In this document: positions 10,288 through 19,254 of the stretch, in pieces
Layout of the letters: every line of letters starts with the position of its first letter
How positions within the stretch are numbered: position 1 is the first letter of the stretch
DNA from: Cytophaga aurantiaca DSM 3654
GTDB taxonomy: Bacteria; Bacteroidota; Bacteroidia; Cytophagales; Cytophagaceae
Direction: 5' to 3'
DNA: 64,000 nucleotides
Assembly: GCF_000379725.1 (NCBI RefSeq)
Contig: NZ_KB903632.1
Location: 221,387-285,386 of the forward strand
The notes under the pieces: model-generated
Databases searched by the model: none
What the model was told of the DNA's origin: nothing
The model's input: only the letters and a program-made list of their open reading frames with translations
Program-made: the position numbers and the translations under genes

Positions 10288-11592
10288 TTAACTTAACTGC
10301 CAACTTTTCCATTCTTTTACTAAGGTAATTACAGCAAAGGGTATAGAACACGTCAACATAACCAATGCATATGTTAATGGTAAGAATTCAATACCATCAA
10401 CTACATAATATAGTACAAGAGCACCTGAAATTAATTTCATCACACCAAAGAAGATTGTATAACCCAATCTGCTTTCAATTCTATCAAATGCATTTAAAAA
10501 AGAGGCTAAAGCATTATCAACGCATGCAATAAGTGTATACAAAGCAATTCCGCAAGCCATTTGTATGGTCATTCCAGTGGTATTGTTTGACCAAAACTTA
10601 ATGAAAAGATCGCCCATCAGGATAACACCTATTCCAAATAGAAATGCAAATAATAAAGAACCTAACAATGTTTTTACGAGATGTTTTTTCAACTCCATAA
10701 TCAAGCCTTTCGCTTTATAGCTACTAAGCAATGGCCACAAAGGCCGTAACCAAATATTTTGCAATTGAATGAAATTGATAAATAAGGTCATTGGAATCAT
10801 AAACATGGGCACAATTGCTGCACCTTTTATTGTTCCTACTAAAAAAGCATCGCTTTGCAAGATCAACAACTCTCCAATCATTGTTAAAAAGAAAAGTCCG
10901 CCCTTTGACATTAATAATTTATTGTCTTCTGAAGAATATTGATGTCCGGTTAATTTAACATCAAACTTAATCATACCAATGATTGTAGATAAGCCACTTC
11001 CTACCGACAAACCGACTAAACTACATATAGCCAGAATTACAATCGAATCCCATTTAAAATAAACAGCAAGTAAAAGCATTAAAAATGAAAAAATACTGGT
11101 AGCCAATTCAAAGAAAACCGGCATCGACAAATAACCATGTACATTAAATAAAACACCTCCAACTCTGGTAGGTAAGCCAAGCGCAAACGTTAATAGACAC
11201 AATATAAAGGCAATCTTAAATTCAATTGCTAATTCCGCATTTACGGAGAACCAACTATCTACCGGAACAAATAAAAACAATATCCCTAATACGAACAGGC
11301 CCACTCCAATGCCGCACAACAATTTAAATCCAAAGGATAACAAGGCATCTGCTCTTTTTTTCTCTCCCAAACCCAACAGGTTAATCAGTCTGTTTTGTAA
11401 AGCAGATGGTATGCCCAAATCCGACATACTCAACCACCCTACAATGGATGTGATGATCAGCCATAAACCGTATCGTTCAGCTGAGATAACCCTTAGTATT
11501 ATGGGTAATGACACAAATCGTATGCCTATGCTTACTACCCTTGCCACCAAGCCAATTACTGTAGCTGAAATAAATGATTTACTAGAAGACAT
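10288..11592 (-). CDS. wzx: Wzx-type polysaccharide flippase
   Basis: A 434-residue integral membrane protein with about 12-14 hydrophobic helices, the usual size and shape of the polysaccharide biosynthesis (MOP/MATE superfamily) exporters. The N-terminus has the characteristic run ISATVIGLVARVVSIGIRF and the RYGLWLIITSIVGWLSMSDLGI segment with the conserved Asp-Leu-Gly, typical of Wzx/RfbX proteins. It should translocate lipid-linked repeat units across the inner membrane. It sits among glycosyltransferases, with 7- and 20-base gaps. Its presence implies a Wzx/Wzy-type route for this locus, unlike the ABC exporter at 43280-45423. Confidence 0.88.
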   Translation of the reverse strand: MSSSKSFISATVIGLVARVVSIGIRFVSLPIILRVISAERYGLWLIITSIVGWLSMSDLGIPSALQNRLINLLGLGEKKRADALLSFGFKLLCGIGVGLFVLGILFLFVPVDSWFSVNAELAIEFKIAFILCLLTFALGLPTRVGGVLFNVHGYLSMPVFFELATSIFSFLMLLLAVYFKWDSIVILAICSLVGLSVGSGLSTIIGMIKFDVKLTGHQYSSEDNKLLMSKGGLFFLTMIGELLILQSDAFLVGTIKGAAIVPMFMIPMTLFINFIQLQNIWLRPLWPLLSSYKAKGLIMELKKHLVKTLLGSLLFAFLFGIGVILMGDLFIKFWSNNTTGMTIQMACGIALYTLIACVDNALASFLNAFDRIESRLGYTIFFGVMKLISGALVLYYVVDGIEFLPLTYALVMLTCSIPFAVITLVKEWKSWQLS

Positions 11593-11612
11593 CAGTCGTT
11601 TTATCAGAATAT

Positions 11613-12695
11613 TTAATTAGAAGAAATGGAAAACTTATCTCTAAGTTTCGTTACAGGGACTTCAAAGTATTTATACAATATCCATGAAACCACGAAAATA
11701 ATACTTGTTTCGCCGAAGCGAAGGAGCAACTTTGTGAGCGCATTGATTTCAATATCACGAAATACTCTTTCGAAAACATCAAAAATCAACATATGAGACA
11801 AATAAACGCTGTATGAACACAATGAAATTTTCATTATAGTATTTCGCAAAAAAGGATTGCTGATATTATAATCCTTAACAATAATTAAAATAATTGCTAA
11901 CATGATTGGCAATACCGTAAAATACAAGACTGTATACAAACTAGATTCCGTTGTTTTCAATAAAATTTTGGTTAAACAACCTATTAAAATAATAGCTAAA
12001 ACAGGAACTGCCTTTTTCTTAAACCACGCTATAATCTCTGGATGAAAAGTAGTTATATAAGCTACCAACACGCCATACATCATTGCATCTAATCGGGCAA
12101 CAACTATTTTTCTTTGCCACGAATCCCAATCACCCTTATCACTATAAAAGATTCTTATTAATACAGGTATAACAATAAAGCATACAGTAGTTATTAAGAA
12201 TATACGCTTCTTGTAATTTAATTCTAATTTATCTGCACGCTTTGTGATATAGATTAGCCAAATAAAAAACGGAAATAACAAATAGAAAAACTCTTCAATA
12301 GCTAAACTCCACGAGACCCCGAAAAACCCTCCTATAGGCTTATAAAGATTTTGGCCGAACCAAATGTAATTCAACAGATCAACCGAAAACGGATTGTGTT
12401 GAATAAAGAGGTAATACAAAAAAAACACAATAAGAAAAAAATAATAATTAGGAAGGGTTCGAAACCATCTTCTAACCCAGAAATTTAATATTGTAGTTTT
12501 CCCAACTTCATTACTTAGAACAAAATCATTTATTATAATGGTACCTATCAAGCATCCGCTTAATACAAAAAATATTTCTACCCCCCATAAACCAAATATG
12601 CTTAAATAGCTGCTAAAAAGATGGGATATTAACACAAACAAGATTGCGAGACTTCTTAAAATGTCCAAACCTATGATTCGCTCTTTATTTATCAT
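11613..12695 (-). CDS. Acyltransferase 3 family membrane protein (OafA/NodX type)
   Basis: A 360-residue protein with about ten membrane helices. The family signature is near the N-terminus: the GLDILRSLAILFVLISHL segment with the R...H pair, followed by FFVLSGCLIG. These enzymes transfer acetyl or other acyl groups from the cytoplasmic pool onto sugars of O-antigen or capsule. The stop-start arrangement with the upstream GT2 is a 4-base ATGA overlap, so translation is probably coupled. Donor and target sugar unknown. Confidence 0.88.
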   Translation of the reverse strand: MINKERIIGLDILRSLAILFVLISHLFSSYLSIFGLWGVEIFFVLSGCLIGTIIINDFVLSNEVGKTTILNFWVRRWFRTLPNYYFFLIVFFLYYLFIQHNPFSVDLLNYIWFGQNLYKPIGGFFGVSWSLAIEEFFYLLFPFFIWLIYITKRADKLELNYKKRIFLITTVCFIVIPVLIRIFYSDKGDWDSWQRKIVVARLDAMMYGVLVAYITTFHPEIIAWFKKKAVPVLAIILIGCLTKILLKTTESSLYTVLYFTVLPIMLAIILIIVKDYNISNPFLRNTIMKISLCSYSVYLSHMLIFDVFERVFRDIEINALTKLLLRFGETSIIFVVSWILYKYFEVPVTKLRDKFSISSN

Positions 12696-13690
12696 TTTTT
12701 CTTAACGTCTTTAAAATAATATTTAACATCAGCCAATAGACACTTTACCACCCATATCCAGCCTTGAATCCATATCAGCAAACTAATATTATTTTTAGCC
12801 TTTCCTTTTTTAGCAGACAATAAGTCTAAACCAAAATTTAATAGAGCCGGTCTGATTGGCCAGGAAAAAGAGGCCTGAGTGAGTCTATGGTAGTATCCCT
12901 GATATTCATCAACAGGAAAGGATTTTACTAATTCATACACATCAAGATTTTTACCGCGCAAATAAAATGCGATTTGATCTCGTAAATGTTTTATTGTTTC
13001 AACTGAAATGAACCCATGATGTTTTAATGCAGAAGTAACATTGCTTGAACTCTGTCTTATTAAAACATTTACATCACTGTTCATTTCATACTCATATGTC
13101 TGTAAATAATTTGCTAAAAAAATCTGATCGGGCATCCAAACGGATGATAATAAAAAACCTATTGGTGCTCTTTTAAATACAATCGCACTCATATGTCCAA
13201 AATTACACGAAGAAATATAAAACGCTCTAACAGGTTCGTTAAGTGATTGTATCTTATCGTAATTCTCTTTACACTTTTTCACCAGAATATCCTGAACACT
13301 ATCAATGCTTCCCTCAAAATTAACATACCCAGTAAAACACATAAAGGATTTCTCATTACGATTCAATAGTGCAACAGAAGATTCTAAATATTCTGGAGAC
13401 CAATAATCATCGTCATGAAGAAATGCAACTAAAGGATTCGTACCTACAGTCAAACACCTCTGCCAATTTTCTGTCATTAAAAGCCTTGTATCAAATCTTA
13501 TATACTTAATACAAGAGTCATTTTTCTTTTCAACAATTTTTTTATATTCTAAATGCTGACAGGCATTATCCAGAACATAAATATTTTGAGGTTTACAAAT
13601 TTGAGACAAAGCAGAATCTAAAGCTATTTCAAAATATTCAGCAGTACCTGCACATGGAATAATTACATCAATGTCTTTTTGATCAAACAT
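12692..13690 (-). CDS. Glycosyltransferase family 2 (GT-A)
   Basis: A 332-residue GT2-like enzyme. The N-terminus has the nucleotide-binding start (VIIPCAGTAEYFEIALDSAL) and a divergent LDNAC in place of the usual VDDGS. The metal-binding acidic run is at FLHDDDYWSP, near residue 91-100. The C-terminal third has a possible amphipathic or membrane segment (ISLLIWIQGWIWVVK). It would add a sugar with inversion. It lies directly downstream of the SDR gene with a 5-base gap, so it is a candidate for transferring the 3,6-dideoxyhexose made by the adjacent genes. That link rests on position only. Confidence 0.82.
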   Translation of the reverse strand: MFDQKDIDVIIPCAGTAEYFEIALDSALSQICKPQNIYVLDNACQHLEYKKIVEKKNDSCIKYIRFDTRLLMTENWQRCLTVGTNPLVAFLHDDDYWSPEYLESSVALLNRNEKSFMCFTGYVNFEGSIDSVQDILVKKCKENYDKIQSLNEPVRAFYISSCNFGHMSAIVFKRAPIGFLLSSVWMPDQIFLANYLQTYEYEMNSDVNVLIRQSSSNVTSALKHHGFISVETIKHLRDQIAFYLRGKNLDVYELVKSFPVDEYQGYYHRLTQASFSWPIRPALLNFGLDLLSAKKGKAKNNISLLIWIQGWIWVVKCLLADVKYYFKDVKKK

Positions 13691-13695
13691 GGCTT

Positions 13696-14571
13696 TTAAA
13701 GATTGTTTTTGAGTAAATCTGACAAACCTTTATTGTAATCGTATTCAGGAAGCCATCCAACTTCTTTCAAACTATCAATAGTTGCTTTTGATTCAACAAA
13801 CTCGCCCTTCCGTGTAGGTATAGCACCAAAGTTGAGGGCGGAGGAGGAATTACTAATGTGTTTTGCTGCTGAAACAAAATCCTTAATACTTATAGAATTT
13901 CCTGTCCCAACTTCAAACTCTGTATACGCCTCTAATGAATGTATATTTTCAGTCACCTTCCAATATGCTTCCACTACATCTTTTATATATACGAAATCCC
14001 TTTTCTGTAGCCCTTCAGTCAGATCTATTACTGTTTCATTTAGAAGTAGTCTTTTAATGATCATCGGTACAAATTTCTGTTCCGAATCTCCGCGACCATA
14101 TACATGTTCTAATTTTAAATTAACACACTTTATTTTAGCACTAAAGGTTTTAAAAAATGTTGTAAAAAATGTTTTTGATAATGTATAACTATTCAAATGA
14201 CTATACTCACCAGCTGATTTTGTAAAGAATGTATCTGTATTGATAAAAAAATCAACATTATATTTTGTTGCCAGTTCCAACAAGCATGTTGGAAATATCA
14301 GATTTGCCTCCAAAATTTCAGTGGCTTTAGAATTAATCCCATATGAAGTAGCAACATGTATAACACCATTGATTTGATTTGTTCTGAAAACTTCTTCCAG
14401 ATTTTCATCAATCATGTATAATCTTGTATTCTTTATATCACTGATAACAGAAGTATCAGAAGTCGTTCGAACAAGCGCTATAATGTCGTAACCTTCTGCA
14501 CTAAATTTTTCAACTAAGTGTTTCCCCACAAAACCGGTTGCTCCGGTAAGTAATATTGTTTTCATGTACAT
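13696..14571 (-). CDS. NAD(P)-dependent SDR, candidate CDP-3,6-dideoxyhexose C4-reductase
   Basis: A 291-residue extended short-chain dehydrogenase. The cofactor loop is TGATGFVG (Gly10, Gly13, Gly16) and the catalytic pair is Tyr129 and Lys133 (SYTLSK). The Met at residue 3 (start 14565) gives a more typical N-terminus and may be the true start. Next to rfbH, rfbG and rfbF, it is best read as the final reductase that turns CDP-4-keto-3,6-dideoxyglucose into CDP-abequose, CDP-paratose or a relative. The sequence does not tell which. About 100 bases separate it from rfbH. Alternative: an unrelated nucleotide-sugar epimerase. Confidence 0.8.
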   Translation of the reverse strand: MYMKTILLTGATGFVGKHLVEKFSAEGYDIIALVRTTSDTSVISDIKNTRLYMIDENLEEVFRTNQINGVIHVATSYGINSKATEILEANLIFPTCLLELATKYNVDFFINTDTFFTKSAGEYSHLNSYTLSKTFFTTFFKTFSAKIKCVNLKLEHVYGRGDSEQKFVPMIIKRLLLNETVIDLTEGLQKRDFVYIKDVVEAYWKVTENIHSLEAYTEFEVGTGNSISIKDFVSAAKHISNSSSALNFGAIPTRKGEFVESKATIDSLKEVGWLPEYDYNKGLSDLLKNNL

Positions 14572-14672
14572 TCTAGCCAGTCAAATCCTGCATCATAGTT
14601 CTAATACCAGATACTTTATAGGAAGCACCTTTTTACTACTGCCGTGTTGGGATACCCGACATAATCATTAAA

Positions 14673-15977
14673 CTATCCATTCAAATACTCTCTGATCACA
14701 CCTGCGATATAATCGTAATGTGTCTCATTTAAGCCTGGCCATACGCCCAACCAGAATGAACGGTTCATGATGATATCTGTATTTTCAAGATTACCGATCG
14801 AACGGTGTTCAACGTTTGCATATGCAGGCTGACGAAGTAAATTTCCTGCGAACAACAAACGTGTTCCAATTTTATTTTTTTCTAAATGCTGCACCAGCAT
14901 ATGGCGATCAGAAGCATCTCCTTCACGCAAGGTTAATAAAAAACCAAACCATGAAGGGTCACTATCAGCTGTTGGCTCAGGTAAAATAAATACTTCTTCA
15001 AATTCTTTCATGCGTGCATACAAAGCCTTGTAATTCTCTCTGCGACGCTGAACAAAATAATCTACCTTTTTCAATTGAGATACACCAAAAGCAGCCTGCA
15101 TGTCTGTTACCTTCAAATTGAATCCAACATGCGAATAGGTATACTTGTGATCATATCCATAAGGCAATGTACCCAACTGCTGTGTAAAACGACAGCCACA
15201 GGTATCATCTTTACCCGGTTCGCAATAACAGTCGCGTCCCCAGTCTCTGAAACTTTCTGCTAATTTTGACAACACCGGATTATTGATCAGCACTGCTCCG
15301 CCTTCACCCATGGTAATGTGGTGTGCAGGATAAAATGAGAATGTAGAAATATCTCCGAAGGTACCTGTCTTCTTTCCTTTATATGTTGCGCCTAAGGAGT
15401 CACAATCGTCTTCAACAACCCATAGATTATATTTTTTAGCTACACGCATTACTTCGTCCAGATCAAATGGATTCCCTAATGAGTGAGCAATCATGATGGC
15501 TTTTGTTTTTGGAGAAACCGCCAATTCGATCTGATCGGCTTTTACGTTGTGTGTAGCAATATCTACATCCACAAATACCGGTATTGCGCCAAATTGAACG
15601 ATTGGATTTACTGTTGTAGGAAAACCCGCTGCTACTGTAATTACTTCATCGCCAGGCTTAATCGCACGATCTCCCAGTTTCGGAGATGTCAATGCATAAA
15701 ATGCTACAAGATTTGCTGAAGAACCTGAGTTTACTAATAATGCTTTTGGCGCACCGAAATAAGCGGCAAATTGTTTTTCAAATTCATTTGCAAAACGCCC
15801 TGTAGTTAACCAGCCATCCAATGCTGCTTCAACACCAAAAAGAATGTCTTCTTCATCCAATACTTTTCCGGTAACAGGAATATAGTTTACACCCGGAACA
15901 ATAGTCTGAGTGGTTTTTACTTTTGCAATTGCTCTTAAGCTTTTTTCTAATTCTGGCGTGTTGATATTCTTAAGCAT
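14673..15977 (-). CDS. rfbH: CDP-4-keto-6-deoxy-D-glucose 3-dehydrase (E1)
   Basis: A 434-residue DegT/DnrJ-fold enzyme with every hallmark of the iron-sulfur, PMP-dependent C3 dehydrase. The catalytic Lys of aminotransferases is replaced by His220 ([13 protein letters not shown]). The [2Fe-2S] ligands fall at Cys192, Cys250, Cys252 and Cys260, which is exactly the known C-X57-C-X1-C-X7-C spacing. It removes the C3 hydroxyl of CDP-4-keto-6-deoxyglucose and needs a partner reductase (E3), for which the gene at 18155-19192 is the obvious candidate. It lies downstream of rfbG, separated by a spacer that carries a long hairpin. Confidence 0.96.
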   Translation of the reverse strand: MLKNINTPELEKSLRAIAKVKTTQTIVPGVNYIPVTGKVLDEEDILFGVEAALDGWLTTGRFANEFEKQFAAYFGAPKALLVNSGSSANLVAFYALTSPKLGDRAIKPGDEVITVAAGFPTTVNPIVQFGAIPVFVDVDIATHNVKADQIELAVSPKTKAIMIAHSLGNPFDLDEVMRVAKKYNLWVVEDDCDSLGATYKGKKTGTFGDISTFSFYPAHHITMGEGGAVLINNPVLSKLAESFRDWGRDCYCEPGKDDTCGCRFTQQLGTLPYGYDHKYTYSHVGFNLKVTDMQAAFGVSQLKKVDYFVQRRRENYKALYARMKEFEEVFILPEPTADSDPSWFGFLLTLREGDASDRHMLVQHLEKNKIGTRLLFAGNLLRQPAYANVEHRSIGNLENTDIIMNRSFWLGVWPGLNETHYDYIAGVIREYLNG

Positions 15978-16009
15978 TGTTTTTCTGTTTTAATCTCCAT
16001 TCATTCTTA

Positions 16010-16073
16010 GCCGTGGTTGTGTCTTTTCGACCAACCACCTGTGAGTGGTTGGTCGAAAAGACACAACCACGGC
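16010..16073. repeat. Perfect 29-bp inverted repeat with 6-base loop
   Basis: Left arm 16010-16038, loop CTGTGA 16039-16044, right arm 16045-16073; the arms are perfectly complementary. It occupies most of the rfbG-rfbH spacer (15978-16085). No U-run follows on the minus-strand transcript, so it is not a classical intrinsic terminator. An RNA-processing or stabilising hairpin, an attenuator, or a small palindromic repeat element are options. Confidence 0.9.
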
Positions 16074-16085
16074 GAGTCACAACGT

Positions 16086-17168
16086 TTATTTCTGATTAAT
16101 AAAGTTCTTAATTTGTTGTTCTGTAAATACAATAATCTCAGCAGGTGTATGCAGATAACACTTGTACCATTCTACTGTTTTAATGATCGCTGCAGACGCA
16201 TTGTATGTTGGGGTCCAGCCTAACTCGCCGATTGCTTTATTGATATCCAATTTTAACAAGCCTGCTTCATGAGGCTGATTCGCTGAAGACTCAATTTTAA
16301 ATCCTCCATCGCCCCAAGCCTGTATAGCAAGTTCTACCATTCTGCTTACGGGTAAGGCATCGTTAAATTCCGGTCCGAAGTTATACGCTGTACTATACTT
16401 GATCGCATCTTCGTGCAATTTACTTCCAAGCAACAGGTAGCCCAATACAGGCTCTAGTACATGTTGCCACGGACGCACAGCATGCGGGTTTCGAATTACA
16501 ACTTCTTCTTTTTTTGATAAGGCACGTACAATATCCGGAATCAGTCTATCCTTTGCCCAGTCGCCACCACCGATTACATTACCTGCACGCCCTACTGTTA
16601 TAGCTTTCTTGTGTTCGGAATATGTCTTGGTATTGAAAAACGAATTTCTGTATGAATCGATCACAAGCTCTGCACATGCCTTACTTGCGCTGTATGGATC
16701 ATAGCCTCCTAAACGATCTGTTTCTCTGTATGGATAAATCCATTCATTGTTGTGATATACTTTATCAGTAGTGATCAAGATCACATCACAAGGCTTATTC
16801 AATGCACGTACACCGTCTAATACATTTGCCGTACCGATCGCATTTACTTCAAATGTTTCTGAAGGAAATTCATACGATAAGCGCACCAATGGTTGAGCAG
16901 CAAGATGAAATACAAAATCGGGTTGGCACTCTGCAATAGCCTTTTGCAAAGCTTCCCGATTACGAAGATCATTAATATGTGACTTACACAGCGTATCCCC
17001 TTGAATCAGATGATACAGATCAAATGCATTTTCAGGAGCCAACGAATAGCCTGTCACCTCTGCTCCTAGCATAGAGAGTATCTTCAGCATCCATGAACCT
17101 TTAAAGCCAGTATGTCCTGTTAAAAAAACACGTTTCCCTTTATAGGTATTTTCTAATGATTCAAACAT
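16086..17168 (-). CDS. rfbG: CDP-glucose 4,6-dehydratase
   Basis: A 360-residue extended SDR. The cofactor loop is TGHTGFKG (Gly18, Gly21, Gly24), the TTDK element is at 133-136 and the catalytic Tyr159-X3-Lys163 is in DPYSASK. The GHTGFKGSW start is characteristic of CDP-glucose dehydratases. It converts CDP-D-glucose to CDP-4-keto-6-deoxy-D-glucose, the second step of the 3,6-dideoxyhexose pathway. Only one base separates it from rfbF, so the two are one transcriptional unit. Very confident. Confidence 0.96.
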   Translation of the reverse strand: MFESLENTYKGKRVFLTGHTGFKGSWMLKILSMLGAEVTGYSLAPENAFDLYHLIQGDTLCKSHINDLRNREALQKAIAECQPDFVFHLAAQPLVRLSYEFPSETFEVNAIGTANVLDGVRALNKPCDVILITTDKVYHNNEWIYPYRETDRLGGYDPYSASKACAELVIDSYRNSFFNTKTYSEHKKAITVGRAGNVIGGGDWAKDRLIPDIVRALSKKEEVVIRNPHAVRPWQHVLEPVLGYLLLGSKLHEDAIKYSTAYNFGPEFNDALPVSRMVELAIQAWGDGGFKIESSANQPHEAGLLKLDINKAIGELGWTPTYNASAAIIKTVEWYKCYLHTPAEIIVFTEQQIKNFINQK

Positions 17169-17169
17169 A

Positions 17170-17943
17170 TTACCACGTTTTCCATTGAGCTTTATTATTC
17201 ACCCAATCCTGCTCCAATTCTACTTTATCACGAAGCGTATCCATTGGCTTCCAGAAACCTTCATGCTTAAAAGCAGCCATCTGTTTATCTTTCGCAAGAT
17301 TTTCCATAGGGTCTCTTTCCCAGATCGTAGCATCTCCACCTTTAATGTAATCAAATACGCCGGGCTCACATACAAAAAAACCTCCATTGATCCAGGCACC
17401 ATCCCCTTTGGGCTTTTCCATAAAAGATAATACGGTATCATCCTCAGACATATTGATCGCACCAAAACGTCCGGAAGGTTGTACAGAAGTTACTGTACAC
17501 AATTTACCTTTTGACTGATGAAATGCAACCAGTTTTTTTATATCTACATTGCTCACACCATCTCCGTATGTAAGCATAAATGGTTCGTTGCCGATGTGCT
17601 TCTGAATACGTTTTACACGTCCACCCGTCATAGAATCTGCGCCTGTATCCACAAGCGTTATTTTCCATGGCTCGGCATTGGTATCGTGCACCTGCATCGA
17701 ATTCGTTGCCAGATCTATGGTAATATCCGATTTATGCATAAAATAATTTGCGAAATATTCTTTCACAACGTATCCTTTGTATCCCAGACAAACGACAAAG
17801 TCATTATATCCATGACTGGAATACATTTTCATGATGTGCCACAACATCGGCATGCCGCCGATCTCAACCATGGGCTTCGGTTTTAATACCGTTTCTTCGG
17901 AAAGCCTGGTGCCTAAACCACCTGCAAGAAGTACTACTTTCAT
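17170..17943 (-). CDS. rfbF: Glucose-1-phosphate cytidylyltransferase
   Basis: A 257-residue nucleotidyltransferase, the usual RfbF length. The signature GGLGTR is at 8-13, and KPKPM at 21-25 supplies the substrate-binding lysines. It makes CDP-D-glucose from CTP and glucose-1-phosphate, the entry step to CDP-3,6-dideoxyhexoses. It is followed at once by rfbG. A 211-base spacer with repeat-like sequence lies on its upstream side, between it and the reductase gene. Confidence 0.96.
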   Translation of the reverse strand: MKVVLLAGGLGTRLSEETVLKPKPMVEIGGMPMLWHIMKMYSSHGYNDFVVCLGYKGYVVKEYFANYFMHKSDITIDLATNSMQVHDTNAEPWKITLVDTGADSMTGGRVKRIQKHIGNEPFMLTYGDGVSNVDIKKLVAFHQSKGKLCTVTSVQPSGRFGAINMSEDDTVLSFMEKPKGDGAWINGGFFVCEPGVFDYIKGGDATIWERDPMENLAKDKQMAAFKHEGFWKPMDTLRDKVELEQDWVNNKAQWKTW

Positions 17944-18154
17944 GTTTTTTTATTTTTTTAGTTTCCAGGCACAAGTTTCCAGTTGCTAGACAAGAAAATA
18001 GCCCCCCTTTTTATATATCAATTGCACGTAATCTGAACTCCCATTTGCAGTTAAAAGAACTACGAAGAACTCCCCCTTCTCCTTTAGGAGAAGGGCCGGG
18101 GATGAGGTCGTAAGCCACCTTTATTTACATCGTCTAGAAACTAGCAACCAGCAA
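17944..18154. repeat. Spacer with dispersed-repeat-like sequence and a hairpin
   Basis: This 211-base spacer holds a 10-bp stem with a 2-base loop at 18074-18095 (CCCTTCTCCT paired with AGGAGAAGGG), followed by GCCGGGGATGAGG. It is flanked by related GTTTCCAGTTGCTAG (about 17972-17986) and CTAGAAACTAGCAACCAGC (about 18131-18149) stretches in partly inverted orientation. Its composition is more GC-rich than its surroundings. From memory, similar strings recur between genes in many Bacteroidota, so I read it as a non-coding dispersed repeat. No ORF is seen. Confidence 0.55.
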
Positions 18155-19192
18155 CTATATTTCTACTACAACATCCCCTGTAACCGGATACGAACAGCAA
18201 AGCAAATATTCATTTTCAATAAGATCTTTTGAAATTTCTTTCACTCCGATCGTTTTGATTTCACCTTGTATCAAACGGCCTTTACAAACGGAACAATTTC
18301 CTGTCTGGCAGGAATAATTCAGTTCGATCAGCGCATCGAGGCCCGCTTCGAGAATGCTTTTTCCTTTAATTACTTCTACAGTGAATTCTTCATTATCTTT
18401 TCGGATCCGGATGGATTGCGTCTGTATGAATTTGAAATCTTCTTCATTTTTAACAATCTCAAAATCTTCTGAGTATATATTATCAGATAACACATGCGTT
18501 TCAGCAAGCGCTGTCTTTACAGAATCCTTTAAGCCTGAAGGCCCGCAAATAAAATGGCTGGTATGTTCAATCGAAGATACTGACCGGATGTATTCAAATG
18601 CTTTTGAAGGCTGAATGCGGCCTTCAATAATGTGTGTGCCTGCACTATCTATTTCAGGTCGGGTATGAAATTCAATACAGGTAAATCTATCCGGGTAATC
18701 CTTCTTAAGTTTTTCAAGAGCTTCTTTAAAAATAACTGTCGAATGGCTTCGGTTACCATAGATCAATGTTACTTTATTTGAATGATTAACTAACGTATCT
18801 TTTAATATAGAATATAATGGTGTTATCCCGCTGCCTACACCCCACAGAACAAGATGTTTATCGGCCGCTTTATCTGCTACAGGAACTATAAAATCTCCCA
18901 TAGGCTCCATCACTTCTACCGAATCACCTTCTTTCACTACATCCAGAATATGATTGGATACAATGCCTCCGGGAACACGTTTAATGGTTACATCTAATGT
19001 TGAATCAATTCCGAAGGTTGAAGAAAAGGAATAAGGACGAATATAGCGGCGTCCGTTTATTCTGAAGATCAGTGTCAAATACTGACCTGCCTGATATTTG
19101 ATTTTTTTTAGACCCGGCTGTTTAAATGATAACGTAACTGCATCATCAGTTTCTTTTCGAATAGATCCTATTTTAAGCGAATAAACAATCAT
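18155..19192 (-). CDS. FAD/NAD(P)H reductase with C-terminal [2Fe-2S] ferredoxin, candidate CDP-6-deoxy-delta-3,4-glucoseen reductase (E3)
   Basis: A 345-residue electron-transfer reductase. Domains in order: FAD-binding barrel with RPYS at 52-55; NAD(P)-binding domain with GVGSGITP at 118-125 and CGPSG at 216-220; then a plant-type ferredoxin with Cys295, Cys300 and Cys303 (CQTGNCSVC) plus Cys332 or Cys333. Upstream of rfbF/G/H it should deliver electrons to the RfbH intermediate. The characterised E3 proteins (AscD type) carry the ferredoxin at the N-terminus, whereas this one has the reverse order, as in PaaE or NorW-like reductases. The E3 role is therefore inferred from context and chemistry. 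Its stop is 211 bases before rfbF. Confidence 0.82.
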   Translation of the reverse strand: MIVYSLKIGSIRKETDDAVTLSFKQPGLKKIKYQAGQYLTLIFRINGRRYIRPYSFSSTFGIDSTLDVTIKRVPGGIVSNHILDVVKEGDSVEVMEPMGDFIVPVADKAADKHLVLWGVGSGITPLYSILKDTLVNHSNKVTLIYGNRSHSTVIFKEALEKLKKDYPDRFTCIEFHTRPEIDSAGTHIIEGRIQPSKAFEYIRSVSSIEHTSHFICGPSGLKDSVKTALAETHVLSDNIYSEDFEIVKNEEDFKFIQTQSIRIRKDNEEFTVEVIKGKSILEAGLDALIELNYSCQTGNCSVCKGRLIQGEIKTIGVKEISKDLIENEYLLCCSYPVTGDVVVEI

Positions 19193-19213
19193 TTACCTAC
19201 AGCTGTTGATTAG

Positions 19214-19254
19214 ATACCCTATATGCATTTCTTGCAGAAATGCATATAGGGTAT
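19214..19254. repeat. Perfect 19-bp inverted repeat, 3-base loop, at the wzc stop
   Basis: Left arm 19214-19232, loop TGC 19233-19235, right arm 19236-19254. The right arm reaches the last base of the wzc-like stop codon (19254-19256, minus strand). It fills the 61-base spacer before the reductase gene. No U-run follows, so it may be a processing or partial-termination hairpin that lowers downstream expression relative to wza/wzc. Confidence 0.85.

Noticed and set aside
13832..14188. 118-codon plus-strand frame
   Set aside because: Antisense to the SDR gene, whose cofactor and Tyr-Lys motifs are clear.
17518..17886. 122-codon open frame on the plus strand
   Set aside because: Lies entirely antisense to rfbF, whose motifs are intact; the translation has no recognisable features.
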